From: Lepisosteus oculatus
Taxonomy: Eukaryota > Chordata > Actinopteri > Semionotiformes > Lepisosteidae
Assembly (NCBI RefSeq): GCF_040954835.1
Contig: NC_090707.1
Span: forward strand, 26,430,570-26,494,569
Reading direction: 5' to 3'
DNA length: 64,000 bases
A program made the translations under genes and the position numbers. A model generated the notes under the pieces. It had not been told where the DNA came from, ran no database searches, and worked only from the letters and a program-made list of their open reading frames with translations. Positions 39,691-52,315 of the stretch are shown here, piece after piece. Within the stretch, counting starts at the first letter, position 1. Every line of letters starts with the position of its first letter.

Positions 39691-39885
39691 TATTATCATC
39701 TATGTTAAGATGCTGTTAATAGATTACAACTTAACTTTTAAAACAATTTTTATTCCCAAGCTGGTCTATAAACTCAGGAATCTAGGGTTTCCTGATTTCC
39801 TAACCTCAGAGGGTGACAATTGGCAAAAATATCTTATGATCCTAGTTACTGGAGCTCCACAAGGCTGCTCTCTCAGCCCTAGACT

Positions 39886-41214
39886 GTACTTGTATTGGCA
39901 TCTGTTAACCTTTAGTGACACCTAGTGGACATTCTAGAAAGTTCAGCGTTTGTTGGTTTATCACGCAGATGTATCAGGAAGTTCATTTTAAGGAAGTAGT
40001 TTAAGCACTGAAAATCGCTAGTAGTTCATCTTCATCTATCTACTGTAGGCCTTTAAAACGGCATCATCTGTAAGTTTCATTTTCTTTTTCAGCAGTGTAT
40101 TTGTCATTTGCCATTAATGTAAACCCTTAGCATTCCTTTATTCATTCAGTATGTAGTTAAGCATAGTGATAGCAATGTTTGTGCGTAGCTTACTCATATT
40201 AGAATTGACTTTGGCATTCGTGCCCGACATTGCACAGTCTGTTAGCCTGTTATCTAGTACTGTAACTATGCTCAACTCACTGAGATTTGTGTTTGTTTAT
40301 ACAAGCCTTTTTTCTTTGTATTTTACAGTTTCACAAAAAGTATCCAATACATTTCTAAACGAAACAACAGCCTGTTTCCTTTAGAGTTGTTTGGATGACG
40401 ATTTGTTTAGTTGACTGGATAACTGAATAAGAGTATGTTCAGTGAGGCCAGGACACTGAAAAGATGCACCAGTGAAACAAGAACCTTTACATGGATGGTG
40501 GATCAGTCTTGCATCATCACATACAGATTTGATGCCTAAGTGACATCTGCAGTCAGTGGATTATATTCTGCCTTTGAACTGATCGCTCCATCAATATGGA
40601 AGATAAAATTGAGACACAGTCTGTTTTATCCAATTTGCCAAAGTCATCACTCGTATCAATTGTGTCGGTGGCCAGCATTACAGCAGCCAAGGCAAGAGCA
40701 AAAGCTGAAAGTGCCCGAGCAAGTGCCGGAGCTGATTGAAATCAAGGTGAAAAAAGCCCACCATGGAGCCACTTTAGAGGCTCTAGAGCAAGAGAGAGAA
40801 GCAGAAGCTGTGCGCCGTGAGGCAGCGGTGATGGAAGCAATGGTGGCAGATCTTGAAATGGCTGATACTGCGAAGGGAGTCAGCTTCCGATTTCCACCAC
40901 AGAGCACGCAACAGCACGTAGAAGAATATGTTGCAACGCAAAACAGTGTCTGTGGCAGCAGACCACCAGCAGAGAATCATGGACAGCAAAACATTAGCTG
41001 AAATAAAAGGTTCCCATCCCAAGCACTACATGATCAGTTAGAAGGTGATGCTCCACCACCTATTTACCACATACTATCCAGCTATCCTGAGGATGTTGCA
41101 GCACACAGTCACAGAGAAGTTGAAAGAATGTTTGTGAGAGTTATTTGGATGACGATTTGTTTAGTTGACTGGATAACTGAATAAGAGTACGTTCAGTGAG
41201 GCCAGGACAGTACT
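39886..41214 (+). mobile_element. BEL/Pao-like LTR relic with 5-bp TSD inside the LINE
   Basis: A 565-bp 5' LTR (39891-40455, TG...CA) and a 3' LTR reduced to its last 75 bp (41135-41209) are flanked by GTACT at 39886-39890 and 41210-41214. The interior (about 680 bp) encodes a broken gag-like segment with an alanine/glutamate coiled-coil (ITAAKARAKAESARA; ATLEALEQEREAEAVRREA). This resembles the helical N-terminus of fish BEL-type gag, though that assignment is tentative. Confidence 0.7.
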
Positions 41215-41880
41215 GCTTGTTCACCTACAGTATGAGTACAGTCACTTACAGCAGCAACCACGTTATCAAATTTGCTGATGACAATGATGATCAGTAACAA
41301 TGATGAGTCCGTGTACAGGAGTGAGGTAGGGCATGTTACAAGATGGTGCCTTGACAACAAACTGGCCTTGAATGTCAACAAGACAAAAGAATTCATTGAG
41401 GACTTCAGGAGATATAGAAGGAGTTATTCCCCATTCAACATTGGGGAAACATAGTGAAAACTGTCTGCTCCTTAAGTTTTGTCAGTCTGCAGTTTCTGCC
41501 AACTTGGCTTAGTCTCACAACACTTAGCCATTCAGAAAAAGGCACAACAGCATCTTCACTTTCTGCAGTGCCTAAAGAAATTCAGTATGGGGAAGCAGCT
41601 ACTCAAGAACTTCTACCATAGCACCACAGAAAGTGTCCTCTCTAGTGGTATCACTGTATGATATGGCAATACTACCATACATAACAAAGTCTCTCTGCAA
41701 AGGTTCATGGGAATGGCGCAGAGGATAACAGGATGTGAATTACCCTCATTAATGAGATTCACATTATCCACAATAAATGTTGCCTAATCCTTCATTCAGG
41801 ATCCCAACCATCACGGCCACAAAACTCCCCTCTCCATCATTAAAGCATGAACTACTGGTTTTAATAACAGCTTAGTTCCT

Positions 41881-42840
41881 ACGGCAGTGTGCATCATTAA
41901 CAGTTAAAAGGGAACTGCAGTCCCAATTTCTCAGATTGGTTATTAAATCTCTATAACAAAATAAATTAATTGACAAATTTCTAGTTAAGCACAAAATCAT
42001 GAACTTTGTAAAAGTACTGTAAGTCACCATGTTGTCGCAAACTCACATTCAAGTTCCTATGAATTGTAACATGATTCGGCCCTTCCTCTTCACTAGTCTC
42101 TGTAATGACTAATCTAATGTGATGTACAAGCAAATAGAAACAGGTTGTGCGGCAGACATTTTACCGCAGAAATGTTCCAAAGTGGCATGGTTGCAGTGTT
42201 AACAAGTCAATAGTCTGTCAGCAAAACTTGAAATTGAATACAATATTTCTATTGGACTGAAAGAGTTGTAATCACAAGCCTGCTTGTTTACAATGTCATA
42301 GGGTGGTGAACATCACCAGGAGTTTTGTTGTCTCGTTTTGAATTGCAGAACAGGACATTGTGCATACCTGGAAATGTTATCTATTTTGTGATGTAAATTG
42401 GAGGTATTACAAGTTACTGTATAGATTTTACTTTTCTTGCAGTTTGAAATGCACTTATTAATGCTGATTCTTTCTAACCCCTTAAGTTCCCCTTTAACTT
42501 TACATGCAATACCCCAGAATTCAAACTACCTCTGCACTGTGCACTTAGAATTTCTACCACATATTTTTTGTTTTATTTGTATTTATGAGTCTGTTTATGT
42601 ATTGTTTGTACATACTGTCACTATTTATTGTTTTGTAATGTACTGTCTACATTGTGTGGTAATACTGTTTCTGTTGTACTGTTGACTGTTATACTCTGTA
42701 TGTCCTGAGAAAACAGTGGGAATAAGAAACCAATTGTAGTGTATGTGTACATATAACAAATGAACTTCTCCATGTATTTAACATTTTTCATGAAAATATT
42801 TGCAGGAATTTATTGTTAATGCTTCAGACAAGGCAGTGAG
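41881..42840. other. No gene seen; possible LINE 3' UTR at 42480-42770
   Basis: Sequence rich in TGTACTGT-type words at 42590-42720 resembles the 3' UTR of the L2 element. The rest is unassigned. Confidence 0.35.
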
Positions 42841-43760
42841 ATGGCAGCTATCATCAGACAATTAGAAGTTTTTGATGAGACAGTGGATGATTGGTCTACA
42901 TAGATTGAAAGGTTTGAATGTTTTGTTATAGCTAAACATAGTGAAGCAAAACAGTTAGTTGGTTGTATTGTTTAGAGTAATGAGAGGCAAGACTTACAGC
43001 CTTTTGAGAAGTCTAGTTATGCCTGAAAAGCCAGGCGAAAAATCCTATTGTAGAATTGTGGAAGTCCTACAGGTGCATTTCAATCCCAAAACTCTCATAA
43101 AGAAAGGGCTTGTGTTTCCAAAAGTGGAATCAAGAAAGGGCGAGACTTTCTCAGAGTACTTGGCTTATACAAAGAAATTGTCTGAACTCTGCAAGTTTGT
43201 TACATCTCTGGATGAATTGCTGTGGAAATCACCATATTTATGGAAACTATGACACAGGAGTCACTGCACATCAGTAGTTCACCGAAGGTATTTAGTTTTT
43301 GTCTGTTAATAAACAGCAAGACAAATGCAGATGTTGTGATTTGCAGAGAACAACAAAGATCAATGGGACAGACATTTTAAAAGGAAAGGAGTACATCACT
43401 TAAAGATTCAAGATAGATATAGTGACGAGAACAAAGCTGACTTAGCTTTACATGCTGTTTCCTAAAGGAAAAACAAAAATATCTACGGTCACTTTTGAAA
43501 TTGGACGGAATTGGACACGGGCTGATGTTTCATTAAGTTCAACAGAGGTGTATGAAGTAAGATTTATGCCCCTGCCTTTATAGCCCACTGATATTGTCTT
43601 GAAGACCTATTCAGTCTTCAAGGCAGTTTCACCTGTAGGATTTATCATTGTGCCAAAAAAAGAATAAACAAACTGCACATCTTCTTTTATATGCGGTCAA
43701 GGGTAACTATCCTTCCATCTTTGGCAGGAACATGTTAACATATGCACAAACTGGCATGAA
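42841..43760 (+). pseudogene. Gypsy-type gag and protease-region relic
   Basis: The gag start is recognisable from ATGGCAGCTATC at 42841 (EVFDETVDDWSTYIERFE across a stop). One open stretch follows (42959-43250) with GKTYSLLRSLVMPEKPGEKSY, EVLQVHFNPK and GETFSEYLAYTKKLSELC, a typical Gypsy capsid. Downstream, 43480-43740, scattered matches to the aspartic protease/linker region occur in several frames. No reverse transcriptase is seen. Confidence 0.75.
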
Positions 43761-44199
43761 ATAAGAAATGTCCAGTGCAATCAGAACACACTTGAGGCTG
43801 TTTTGCTTCCGTCTTCAACAAAAAACGGAACTATAAAGAGCACTGAAGCCAAAATGTCCCTGCAACCACAACACAAACTAAAGTTTTGTCAGTCATGATT
43901 GGTGCCCCTGCTGGCCATTTGTACGACGTTAACGCTAGACCACAATTAAAACTCTATGGTATCTTTACACCTTGACCCAGGAAATAGAATGTAAGGTTAT
44001 TACTGAAGCACATTGTCAGTAGGAAGCAGCCAGCGTATCAATCTGCAACAGTATACTTGGTACCTGCCAGCAAAAGCAATACCTTTTACTCCTTGTTCAA
44101 AGTTGCATGCATTATGTTTATTTCAATAAAACACTGAAGCTCGGATTCCTGACGTAATTTTTGAATGGAATTTGTCTGCTGGCTGTCAAATTGTGGTAG

Positions 44200-44856
44200 T
44201 AAACACACAATGAGGACAGTACAAAGAATTTCTGTCTGTGTTGATGAACCAAGGGCTGTTTTGGGCTCAGGTGAAGGCCTTGTCATTAACTTGTGTATGC
44301 TTTCCTCTGTCAATGGGAAAATAATGCATTTTCATGGCATGGTTATGAAAGTCATCAGAGCCTGACAAAGTGGGAGAGACACTGAAAAGGGTAGAGAGTA
44401 TTTAGTATGTGTGGGGTGGAAGGAGCTGTAGAGTAGATAGCTGTGAGAGGTATAGTAGATGTGTAATAGTCAGAGGCTGGGAGACGTGGAAGGAGAGGTT
44501 TACTTAAGGGATGGGTGAATGTTCATTACATGAGGCAAGAAATACTCAGGTTTGTCATTAGAGTATATGATGGTTCTGTCATAGTCATCAACCTATCGCT
44601 TTTACAGGTCAGGGACAAAGCCGGTATAGGAAGCAAAGGATCATTTTCTATCCAGCCAACAAAATTGTTTGCATATTTGAGTCCCATCCTGACTCTCCAA
44701 TAACCTGGTGATAAGAGGTTATTGAAAGAGAAGACATTAGGTGTGAGGACCAGTTCTGCAAGACGTATGAGAGTATGGGTTGGTAGATCAGGCACTGTGT
44801 GTGTGATCAGTGTGTGCTTGAGGGCTGCAAGATTGTCATATGAAGTGGAAGGCATA
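44200..44856 (-). pseudogene. Penelope-like RT fragment, diverged
   Basis: Minus strand: HTLIRLAELVLT, FSFNNLL, MGLKYANNFVGW, and a region matching the YIDD context, but with many changes. It is more diverged than the other copies, so it is probably older or a different subfamily. It is cut by the Tc1 element at 44857. Confidence 0.75.
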
Positions 44857-45046
44857 TACAGTGGGTAGAGAAAGTCAACCAAGCCCATTTAAAATGTGTA
44901 CCCTTTGTTGTATGAAAATAAAAACAAATTAAATTAAGCGTGTTCCATTTTTATTTACACGGAGTAACCCACATTAGTCAAGTGAAAATAAAATTCTAAA
45001 ACATTCTGAAAATTAATTAATGTTACAAAAGTAAATTACCTTATTT

Positions 45047-45640
45047 GGATATGGCCAGCAGCCATATCACCCTGCAACTCACAACTGGCAACCCACTGAA
45101 GCTAAGCAGGTGTGAGCCTGGTCAGTACCTGGATGGGAGACCTCCTGGGAAAAACTAAGGTTGCTGCTGGAAGAGGTGTTAGTGGGGCCAGCAGGGGGCG
45201 CTCACCCTGTGGTCCATGTGGGTCCTAATGCCCCAGTATAGTGACGGGGACACTATACTGTAAACAGGCGCCGTCCTTCGGATGAGACGTAAAACCGAGG
45301 TCCTGACTCTCTGTGGTCATTAAAAATCCCAGGGCGCTTCTCGAAAAGAGTAGGGGTGTAACCCCGGTGTCCTGGCCAAAATTTCCAATTGGCCCTTACT
45401 AATCATGGCCTCCTAATAATCCCCCTCTATGAATTGGCTACATTACTCTGCTCTCCTTCCCACTGATAGCTGATGTGGGGTGAGTGTTCTGGCGCACTAT
45501 GGCTGCCGTCGCATCATCCAGGTGGATGCTGCACATTGGTGGTGGTGGAGGGGAGTCCCCATTACCTGTAAAGCGCTTTGAGTGGAGTGTCCAGAAAAGC
45601 GCTATATAAGTGTAAGCAATTATTATTATTATTATTAAGT
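45047..45640 (+). repeat. 5S-derived SINE, complete reference copy
   Basis: The 5' head (about 115 nt) matches 5S rRNA: CCATATCACCCTGCA, GAAGCTAAGCAGG, GGTCAGTACCTGGATGGGAG, CCTCCTGGGAA. These overlap the internal Pol III promoter boxes of 5S genes. A long body follows, then TGTAAAGCGCTTTGAGTGG, GCGCTATATAAGTGTAAGCA and an (ATT)n tail. This is the SINE3-type plan of fish. Confidence 0.93.
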
Positions 45641-45828
45641 GAACACCCCCCTTACAATTCAATTTGTAAACTTGCTCAGGTATAACTAATCACCTTACAG
45701 ATCACACAACAAACTAATTGGCTCCCAACTGTGATCAATTATGGTGATTTTGATTAGTTCAGAATAAAAGCAGCTGTTTCTAGAGTATTCCACTGCTTGG
45801 AAGTGTGTTTCAAAGCAAATAATCCACT

Positions 45829-46857
45829 ATGGGTGGAAAGGTGCTTTCAGAAGAACTTTGAGATAAAGTTGTGGAAAGGCACAAGTCAGTAGATGGGAAT
45901 AGAAAGATTTCAAAGGCTTTAAGTATCCCATGGAGCACAGCCAAAACCATCATTAAGAAGTGGAAGGCATATGGCACCACCCAGACCTTGCCTAGATCAG
46001 GCCGTCCCTCCAAACTGGATGACTGAGCAAGAAGGAGACTGATTAGAGAGGCTACCAAGAGGCCGATGGCAACATTGAATAAGCTACAGGCCTTTATGGC
46101 AAAGACTGCTGATTGTGTTCATGTGACAACAATATCAACAATATCACAAGCGCTCCACAAATCTGGCCTGTATGGGAGGGTGGAAAGAAAAAAGCCATTC
46201 CTTAAAAAAAGCCACATCAAGTCTCATTTATGTTTTGCTAAAAATCACCTTAAAGATTCTGTGGCCAAGTGGCAAAATGTGTTTTGGTCAGATGAGACCA
46301 AAATCGAACTTTTTGGCCGCAATGCAAAATAGTACATCTGGCGAAAACCCAATACATCTTACCATCCAAAGAACACCATTCCTACAGTAAAGCATGGTGG
46401 TGGCAGCATCCTGTTGTGGGGGTTTTTCTCTTCAGCTGGGACTGGGGCACTTGTCAGGATAGAAGGGAAGATGGATGGTGCAAAATACAGGCAGATTCTT
46501 GAAGAAAACCTGCAGCCCTCAGGCAGGAAGTTGAAAATGGGAAGATGGTTCACCTTTTAATATGACAATGACCCAAAGCACACCACCAAAGCAACTGTAC
46601 AGTCGCTGAAGGACAGGAAGTTGAATGTCCTTGAGTGGCCTAGTCAGAGCCCCAACCTAAATCCCATCGAAAATCTTTGGAATGACTTGAAGAGGGGAGT
46701 CAATCAATGATCACTACGCCGTTTGACTGAGCTTGAACAATTCTTTAAGGAGGAATGGGCAAATATTCCTCCCCCTAGGTGTGGAAAGTTGGTAGAGATG
46801 TATCCAAATAGACTCAAGGCTGTAATTCAAGCAAAAGGTGCTTCCACTATGAATTAA
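45829..46857 (+). pseudogene. Tc1-type transposase with five in-frame stops
   Basis: A single frame of 343 codons has the expected Tc1 length and no frameshift visible. It has a helix-turn-helix N-terminus (TAKTIIKKWKAYGTT, then SGRPSK), a first catalytic Asp in WSDETKIELFG, a second in YDNDPKHT, and Glu in [14 protein letters not shown], the DD34E triad. Five stop codons interrupt it. All three catalytic residues are still encoded. Confidence 0.92.
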
Positions 46858-47011
46858 CTCAGGGGGTGTTCTCTTTTCCAACCCAGTTATTCTACTTTTT
46901 TTTCAGAAATTTTGCTTGGATGTTGCAAGGTACAATTTGTAAATAAAACTGAAAGAAGTCTGATTTTATTTCTCTTCTTTTTGGGTTTTATAGCAACAAA
47001 AGGGCAACTTT

Positions 47012-47290
47012 AGGATGGAGCGGTGGCTCTGTGGCTTAGGATCTGCACTTGTGGCTTGAAGGTTGCCAGTTCAAATCCTGCGGCTGGCAGTGGAATCCTT
47101 CTCTGTTGGGCCCCTGAGCAAGGCCCTTATCCCCAACTGCTCCAGGGGTGCCATATAAATGGCTGACCCTGCACTCTGACCTCAAGCTTCTCTCCCCATC
47201 TGTGTGCCTGTGTGTCTCATGGATAGCAAGCTGGGGTATGCAAAAAGACAAAGTCCTGATGCAAGAAATTGTATATGGCCAATAAGGTGA
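47012..47290 (+). repeat. tRNA-derived SINE, complete
   Basis: Head with A-box-like GGTGGCTCTGTGGCTTAGG and B-box AGTTCAAATCC; body with CTGAGCAAGGCCCTTA and GGCTGACCCTGC; 3' end with ATTGTATATGGCCAATAA. Partial copies lie at 26035 and 53055. Confidence 0.9.
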
Positions 47291-47330
47291 ACATTTTAAA
47301 AGGTGGTGGTGACTTTCTATACTCAATGTA

Positions 47331-49984
47331 TACTGTATGGTGTCACAGATTCAAGCCTACAAGAAGTTATTTCTTTAGAAAAAGACACTAGATAAACTAG
47401 ATACTATAGATTCCAGTAATGTTTTTTTAATGTGCACAGTAATGTAATCAACCAACGAGAAAGAATCTCACTATTATAGCAGTAGGATTGTCATTAAAAT
47501 AAGATGCTTTATTGAGATATGTAACTCCAGCCTCCTTATTCCAGTTTTGGGTGTTAAGTGTTGCAAATCTATGCATCCAGAAAATTAGTTATTTAAGTCT
47601 TGTTAATGCATTTTGTGTAACATCTCAATCACCAAAGCCACACAGGACATGAAATCTTAGACTTTTTAAATGTCATACATATATGAAGTATATGTAAGTA
47701 TATCTATAGGTAAGTTATCTCCTTCCACCCTATCCGGGCCCACAAAACTAGCTCGATTACACACTTCTCAATAAACACTGTGAATGTTGTAATGTATTTG
47801 TTCTGTTTAAAATTACCTGTTTTGATACAATGTTAAAATGAAGCCTCTGGACCTTTGTAAGGTACTCTGTTAGTTTGCCACTGGAGGCTGTTTTACTTGT
47901 TAGTTTTTCTTTGTCATCAAATTAAAACACCAGGAAAATAGAATCTTTGTCTCATCTCATATTTCATTTTTTTTATTTTAGTAAAATCATTAAATTGAAT
48001 GTTGTGTGTGAACTGGCCATGTCTTTATTGGTGCTCCTTCAGATTTGCTTTCTTTCAAACCAATTATGTTTAAAAGACTGCTATTTATGATGTTCTTCAC
48101 ATATTTTATTTAAATACAGTAACATCTATGACCTTATTGCATTTTTAGAAAGCTTAGCTTTTTGTTTAGGCAAAATCATCAGTTCATACTAGGAGAATTA
48201 CTGTTCAGATGGTATTCATGCAAAATATCTGCATTTGGCCATATACTGTAAAGCAGAATACTCAAAATAGATTATAATTAGTGAATACATCATGTGTGTA
48301 TTGGGTTCAATTTTTCTTTCATTCATGAAAAACCATAAAGAAAAACTCATCATTCTGTATATGGTATCTAATATTTTAAGCAGTAATTCTTCTGGTAGTT
48401 AGTTATCCCTTTATAGGGTAAAAACAGCAACTCATTAAGATATTAGATTTCATTTTACTACTGACTCAAATGCACAGAACATACTGGCATTTCAATGCAA
48501 AGCATCCATCCCCAGTATTTTAATATTTAACATACTATGATATATAAAATCAATACAAATGACAATATAGTATTGTGGAAGAGACCCCTTTTATTGGGTA
48601 GCGTGGCTAGGGGGTTTCCACATGAACCATAACCTTATCCTTCTATAACTCATAATGTTTCTTTCCAGATAGCAGTGGCAGTAACCTCTCTCAGTCAATT
48701 CCAGTTGACCAGGTGAAGTCAGTAACTATCTTCTTACTTAGGGGTTCCTAATCCATAAAACCAACCAAAGCTGCTATCAAACTTATGCCACTATGCTCAC
48801 TGCTTCATAACGTCGAGGAATTGCGCAAAGGCCCTGAGGAAAGGTGACCTTGACTGCCTCAGGAACCACTTATGTAGGGAGCTTAAGTCATGAGATGCAG
48901 CCAATTCCATGATTTCCCTGTGAGAATCCGAAGACTGTGGCTCTCCTGATAAAAATGACTTTGCCCCTTGATGACTCACCCATGCTTCCAACCGCAGCTT
49001 CGCTACAAGTATACATATTTTTTTTATTTTAAGCATGAATTTGTTTTAAATACTAAGAGGTATAAAGTATTTAAAAGCAAATGCACTCATACTCTGGTAT
49101 CTGAACCTAATTTGTTTCTAAACATCTGTTCAGAAGCCAAGAGATCATGAATTGAAAATAAAAATTCCATTATTTCTTATGGGGAAAATTCCACCCAGTT
49201 CTAAACTGAAGACAAGTTCACTCAAAAACCATACTAAACATATAATACCATACAGATCATTATAGCAAGCTTAGTGAACAACTATACTGTAGCTGTTAAA
49301 TAATTATGTCATATTTACATTTTTCATTCTTTTGTAATAGATTGCTATTAAAGCGATTGGCTAGAATGATGTGCATACTGTCGACTATTACGCTAAAGAA
49401 ATGGACAAGAAAAATATAAAACCTAGTCAGAATTGAGTAAAATAAGTGATACCCATAATGAACAGCACCTACAAAACAAAAAAAAAACAAGCACTTTGTA
49501 AATGAGAGCATAAGGCTTCACTGTGATCATAAACAAAGGACTGCTCCCTCACAAAGTCCTTAACTATAATGCCTTACAGCTGTTTGTTGGCAGTGAATTT
49601 AAATGTTTGCAGAAGTTTTCTCAGCCAAAGCTCAGATTAGTGAAACGTTTGTTCTTATAATGAATTACAATATACAAATTCTTCGTTTGGATTACCAAAG
49701 ATTTGTATACCGAACATTCTTATACAAGGGTATACTTATACAAAAAGTAACTATACTGTATATAGAATGGAGACAGAAATTGAAAAAAAAAATACTAAAA
49801 AATATTTTCACAGGTATGAAGTATGACATGCTAGTGAAAGCTTTTAAAAAAATGCAATTCTTTGTGAATGCTTTTTAAGAGTGAAAAAGAAACTCTTGTG
49901 TTTACAATGGTGTATTGGTGACAAATTTAATTTTACTGTGCACGTTTTGCTAACTCATTCATGTTCATTCAAAGTTATTCATTT
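47331..49984. other. No gene seen; long AT-rich stretch
   Basis: The largest stretch in the right two thirds of the window where I recognise neither transposon nor coding sequence. ORFs are short and low-complexity. Confidence 0.5.
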
Positions 49985-50360
49985 ATTATTATTATTATTT
50001 AAAATAGTGATCTGTAAAATAATAAAAAATGTCAATATAGTACATATATTATTTCTTGTATTTTACTGTTAGTGAAAGTCTTTATTAGTTAAAAGTACAA
50101 CTCCTGAATACGCTACAGCTGCCAGCTATATAAATATATTATATTTTAATGAGTACATTAATATTTTAATGGCATTCTGAAATTTATTTTTATTTTTAAG
50201 ATATCAAAATTTCTCTTAAGTTACATGATTCCATATTAATATTCTATATTAAGTGGATTTAAAAAACAGATTAAATGACAGTGGATTCAATGAAGCTAAT
50301 GTTTTCACTAACACCTAATTGCCACCTATAGATGTTCTTTGGCCACTGAACACTATTTGA
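49985..50360 (-). repeat. Family M fragment
   Basis: Minus strand: B-module flank AACTAATAAAGACTTTCACT and ATTGACATTTTTTATTATT, followed by subterminal sequence like 32690-32560 (TTAGGTGTTAGTGAAAACAT, CCACTTAATATAG). The TIR itself was not found. Confidence 0.55.
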
Positions 50361-50698
50361 AAAGTGGTAAGGCAAAGTATAAATGCAGATAAACGAGGAG
50401 CCCTAATCCTGGAAAGCCCCAGTTCGGTCTATTTGTAAAGGATAGTCTCTACATGTATTTTAAAAAACAAATGCTTATAGGAAAGACAAATGTCATATAA
50501 AATATGATGATCTGGGTGAAAAAATAAACATGTGGACTGTGATTAAAATACCAATTGATATTGATATTGATAAATTACCTTATAAATGAGGAATGATTCA
50601 TAGAAAAAAATGAACAAAATGGTTAATAGGTTTTTCTTTGCTTTGGATCTCTTGGGACACCCGAATAGTTTCTACTTTAGTTTAAAATAGTTTCTACT

Positions 50699-51355
50699 GC
50701 CAGCAGCCATATCACCCTGCAACTCACAACTGGCAACCCACTGACACTAAGCAGGTGTGAGCCTGGTCAGTACCTGGATGGGAGACATCCTGGGGAAAAC
50801 TAAGGTTGCTGCTGGAAGAGGTGTTAGTGGGGCCAGCAGGGGGCGCTCACCCTGTGGTCCATGTGGGTCCAAATACCCCAGTATAGTGATGGGGACACTA
50901 TACCGTAAACAGGAGCTGTCTTTCAAAAGAGATGTAAAACTGAGGTCCTGACTCCCAGGGCATTTCTTGAAAAGAGTAGGGGTGTAACCCCAGTGTCCTA
51001 GCCAAACTTCCTATTGGCCCTTACCAATCATGGCCTCCTAATAATATCCATCTATGAATTGGCTTCACCACTCTGCTCTCCTCCCCACTGATAGCTGATG
51101 TGTGGTGAGTGTTCTGGCACACTATGGCTGCTGTTGAAGGTGGATGCTGCACATTTGTGGTGGTGGATGGGAGACCCCATTACCTGTAAAGCGCTTTGAG
51201 TGGAGTGTCCAGAAAAGTATTGTTTTTTACACTTGTTTTACAATCGAGAGACTTTCTGTAAGTAAGAATTCCATTGTACCAGTACCGGTTACATATGGCA
51301 ATAAAGTTCAAGTTCAAGTTCAAGTTCAAAAGCGCTATATAAGTGTAACCAATTA
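50699..51355 (+). repeat. 5S-derived SINE interrupted by an L2 tail
   Basis: Complete from the 5S head to the GCGCTATATAAGTGTAACCA end with ATT tail. It is split at 51217/51328 by a 110-bp LINE tail. Confidence 0.93.
51218..51327 (+). mobile_element. L2-type LINE 3' end inserted in the SINE, 5-bp TSD
   Basis: Same 3' end as the LINE at 14761-17308 (TTTTTACACTTGTTTTA, ACTTTCTGTAAGTAAGAATT, GGCAATAAAGTTCAAG repeats). It is bounded by AAAAG on both sides. A very short 5'-truncated insertion. Confidence 0.9.
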
Positions 51356-51809
51356 TTATTATTCTATTCCATGTTATAAAATTGGTAAAGATTTTGAATT
51401 TGTTGTGAGACTGTTCTTCCAGCAAGCATATACTGTACATACAATATCTGATTAGACATGAATGTATTTTCACTGGTGAATTGCATATATACTGTATAAA
51501 CAAGACACCAATAAAAAAGAAAGAGGCCAACCTGGTGAGCAACATATATAAATTCTAGGAATTTAGGCATTCCAACGGATATATATTCTAGGTATTAAAA
51601 TCACTTAAACGTAGGTTATGTAAAGCTAATTTAATCTGAAGAATCTTCTTCCCCTTCAACAACTTCTGTAGAAGGTGTTTATATTGTGCTGTTTTTGTTA
51701 GGCATTTACTGTAATCTTGTTCAGTGCTGCTGACAGTCTTAAAAATAGCATCTCATATGTCATAGCAGAACTCACTGTAATTAAACTACCTACCTGGGAC
51801 TCAAAGAAA

Positions 51810-52315
51810 GTAATAATAATTGCTTACACTTATATAGCGCTTTTCTGGACACTCCACTCAAAGCACTTTACAGGTAATGGGGACTCCCCTCCACCACCAC
51901 CAATATTCAGCACCCACCTGGATAATGCGACGGCCAGAACGCTCACCACACATCAGCTACCAGGGGAGGAGAGCAGAGTAATGTAGCCAATTCGTAGATG
52001 GGGATTATTAGGAGGCCATGATTGGTAAGGACCGATGGGAAATTTGGCCAGGACCCTACTCTGACCACATTAAAAATCCCAGAGAGTCAGGACCTCAGTT
52101 TTACATCTCTTTTGAGAGACGGCTTCTGTTTACGGTATAGTGTCCCCATCACTATACTGGGGCATTAGGACCCACATGGACCACAGGGTGAGCACCCCCT
52201 GCTGGCCCCACTAAGACCTCTTCCAGCAGCAACCTTAGTTTTTCCCCAGGAGGTCTCTCATCCAGGTACTGACCAGGCTCACACCTGCTTAGCTTCAGTG
52301 GGTTGCCAGTTGTGA
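51810..52315 (-). repeat. 5S-derived SINE, nearly complete
   Basis: Minus strand from the GTTGCCAGTTGTGAG inverse of the head to the TTACACTTATATAGCGC end. It lacks the first about 20 nt of the head. Confidence 0.92.

Larger units (their letters stand above)
38870..41880 (+). pseudogene. L2-type LINE ORF2, interrupted by a SINE and an LTR element
   Basis: Fragments in order: RT fingers (MNDYLPVAL, about 39055-39090; SVDDPISLALQ, about 39190) then a SINE (39270-39690). Next come YVKMLLIDYNLTFKTI (about 39705) and [14 protein letters not shown] (about 39850-39885), then an LTR element (39891-41209). After that: VIKFADD (about 41262-41282), [17 protein letters not shown] (41365-41410), and C-terminal LHFLQCLKKF and FYHSTTESVLSSGIT (41550-41660). 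There are many stops and frameshifts. Confidence 0.85.
44857..47330. mobile_element. Tc1-type DNA transposon with two nested SINEs
   Basis: Terminal inverted repeats TACAGTGGGTAGAGAAAGTC (44857) and the inverse of TACATTGAGTATAGAAAGTC (ending 47330) start with the TA target. The left TIR region continues as TTTAAAATGTG in both. Between them lie a 5S SINE, the transposase relic and a tRNA-derived SINE. Confidence 0.88.
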
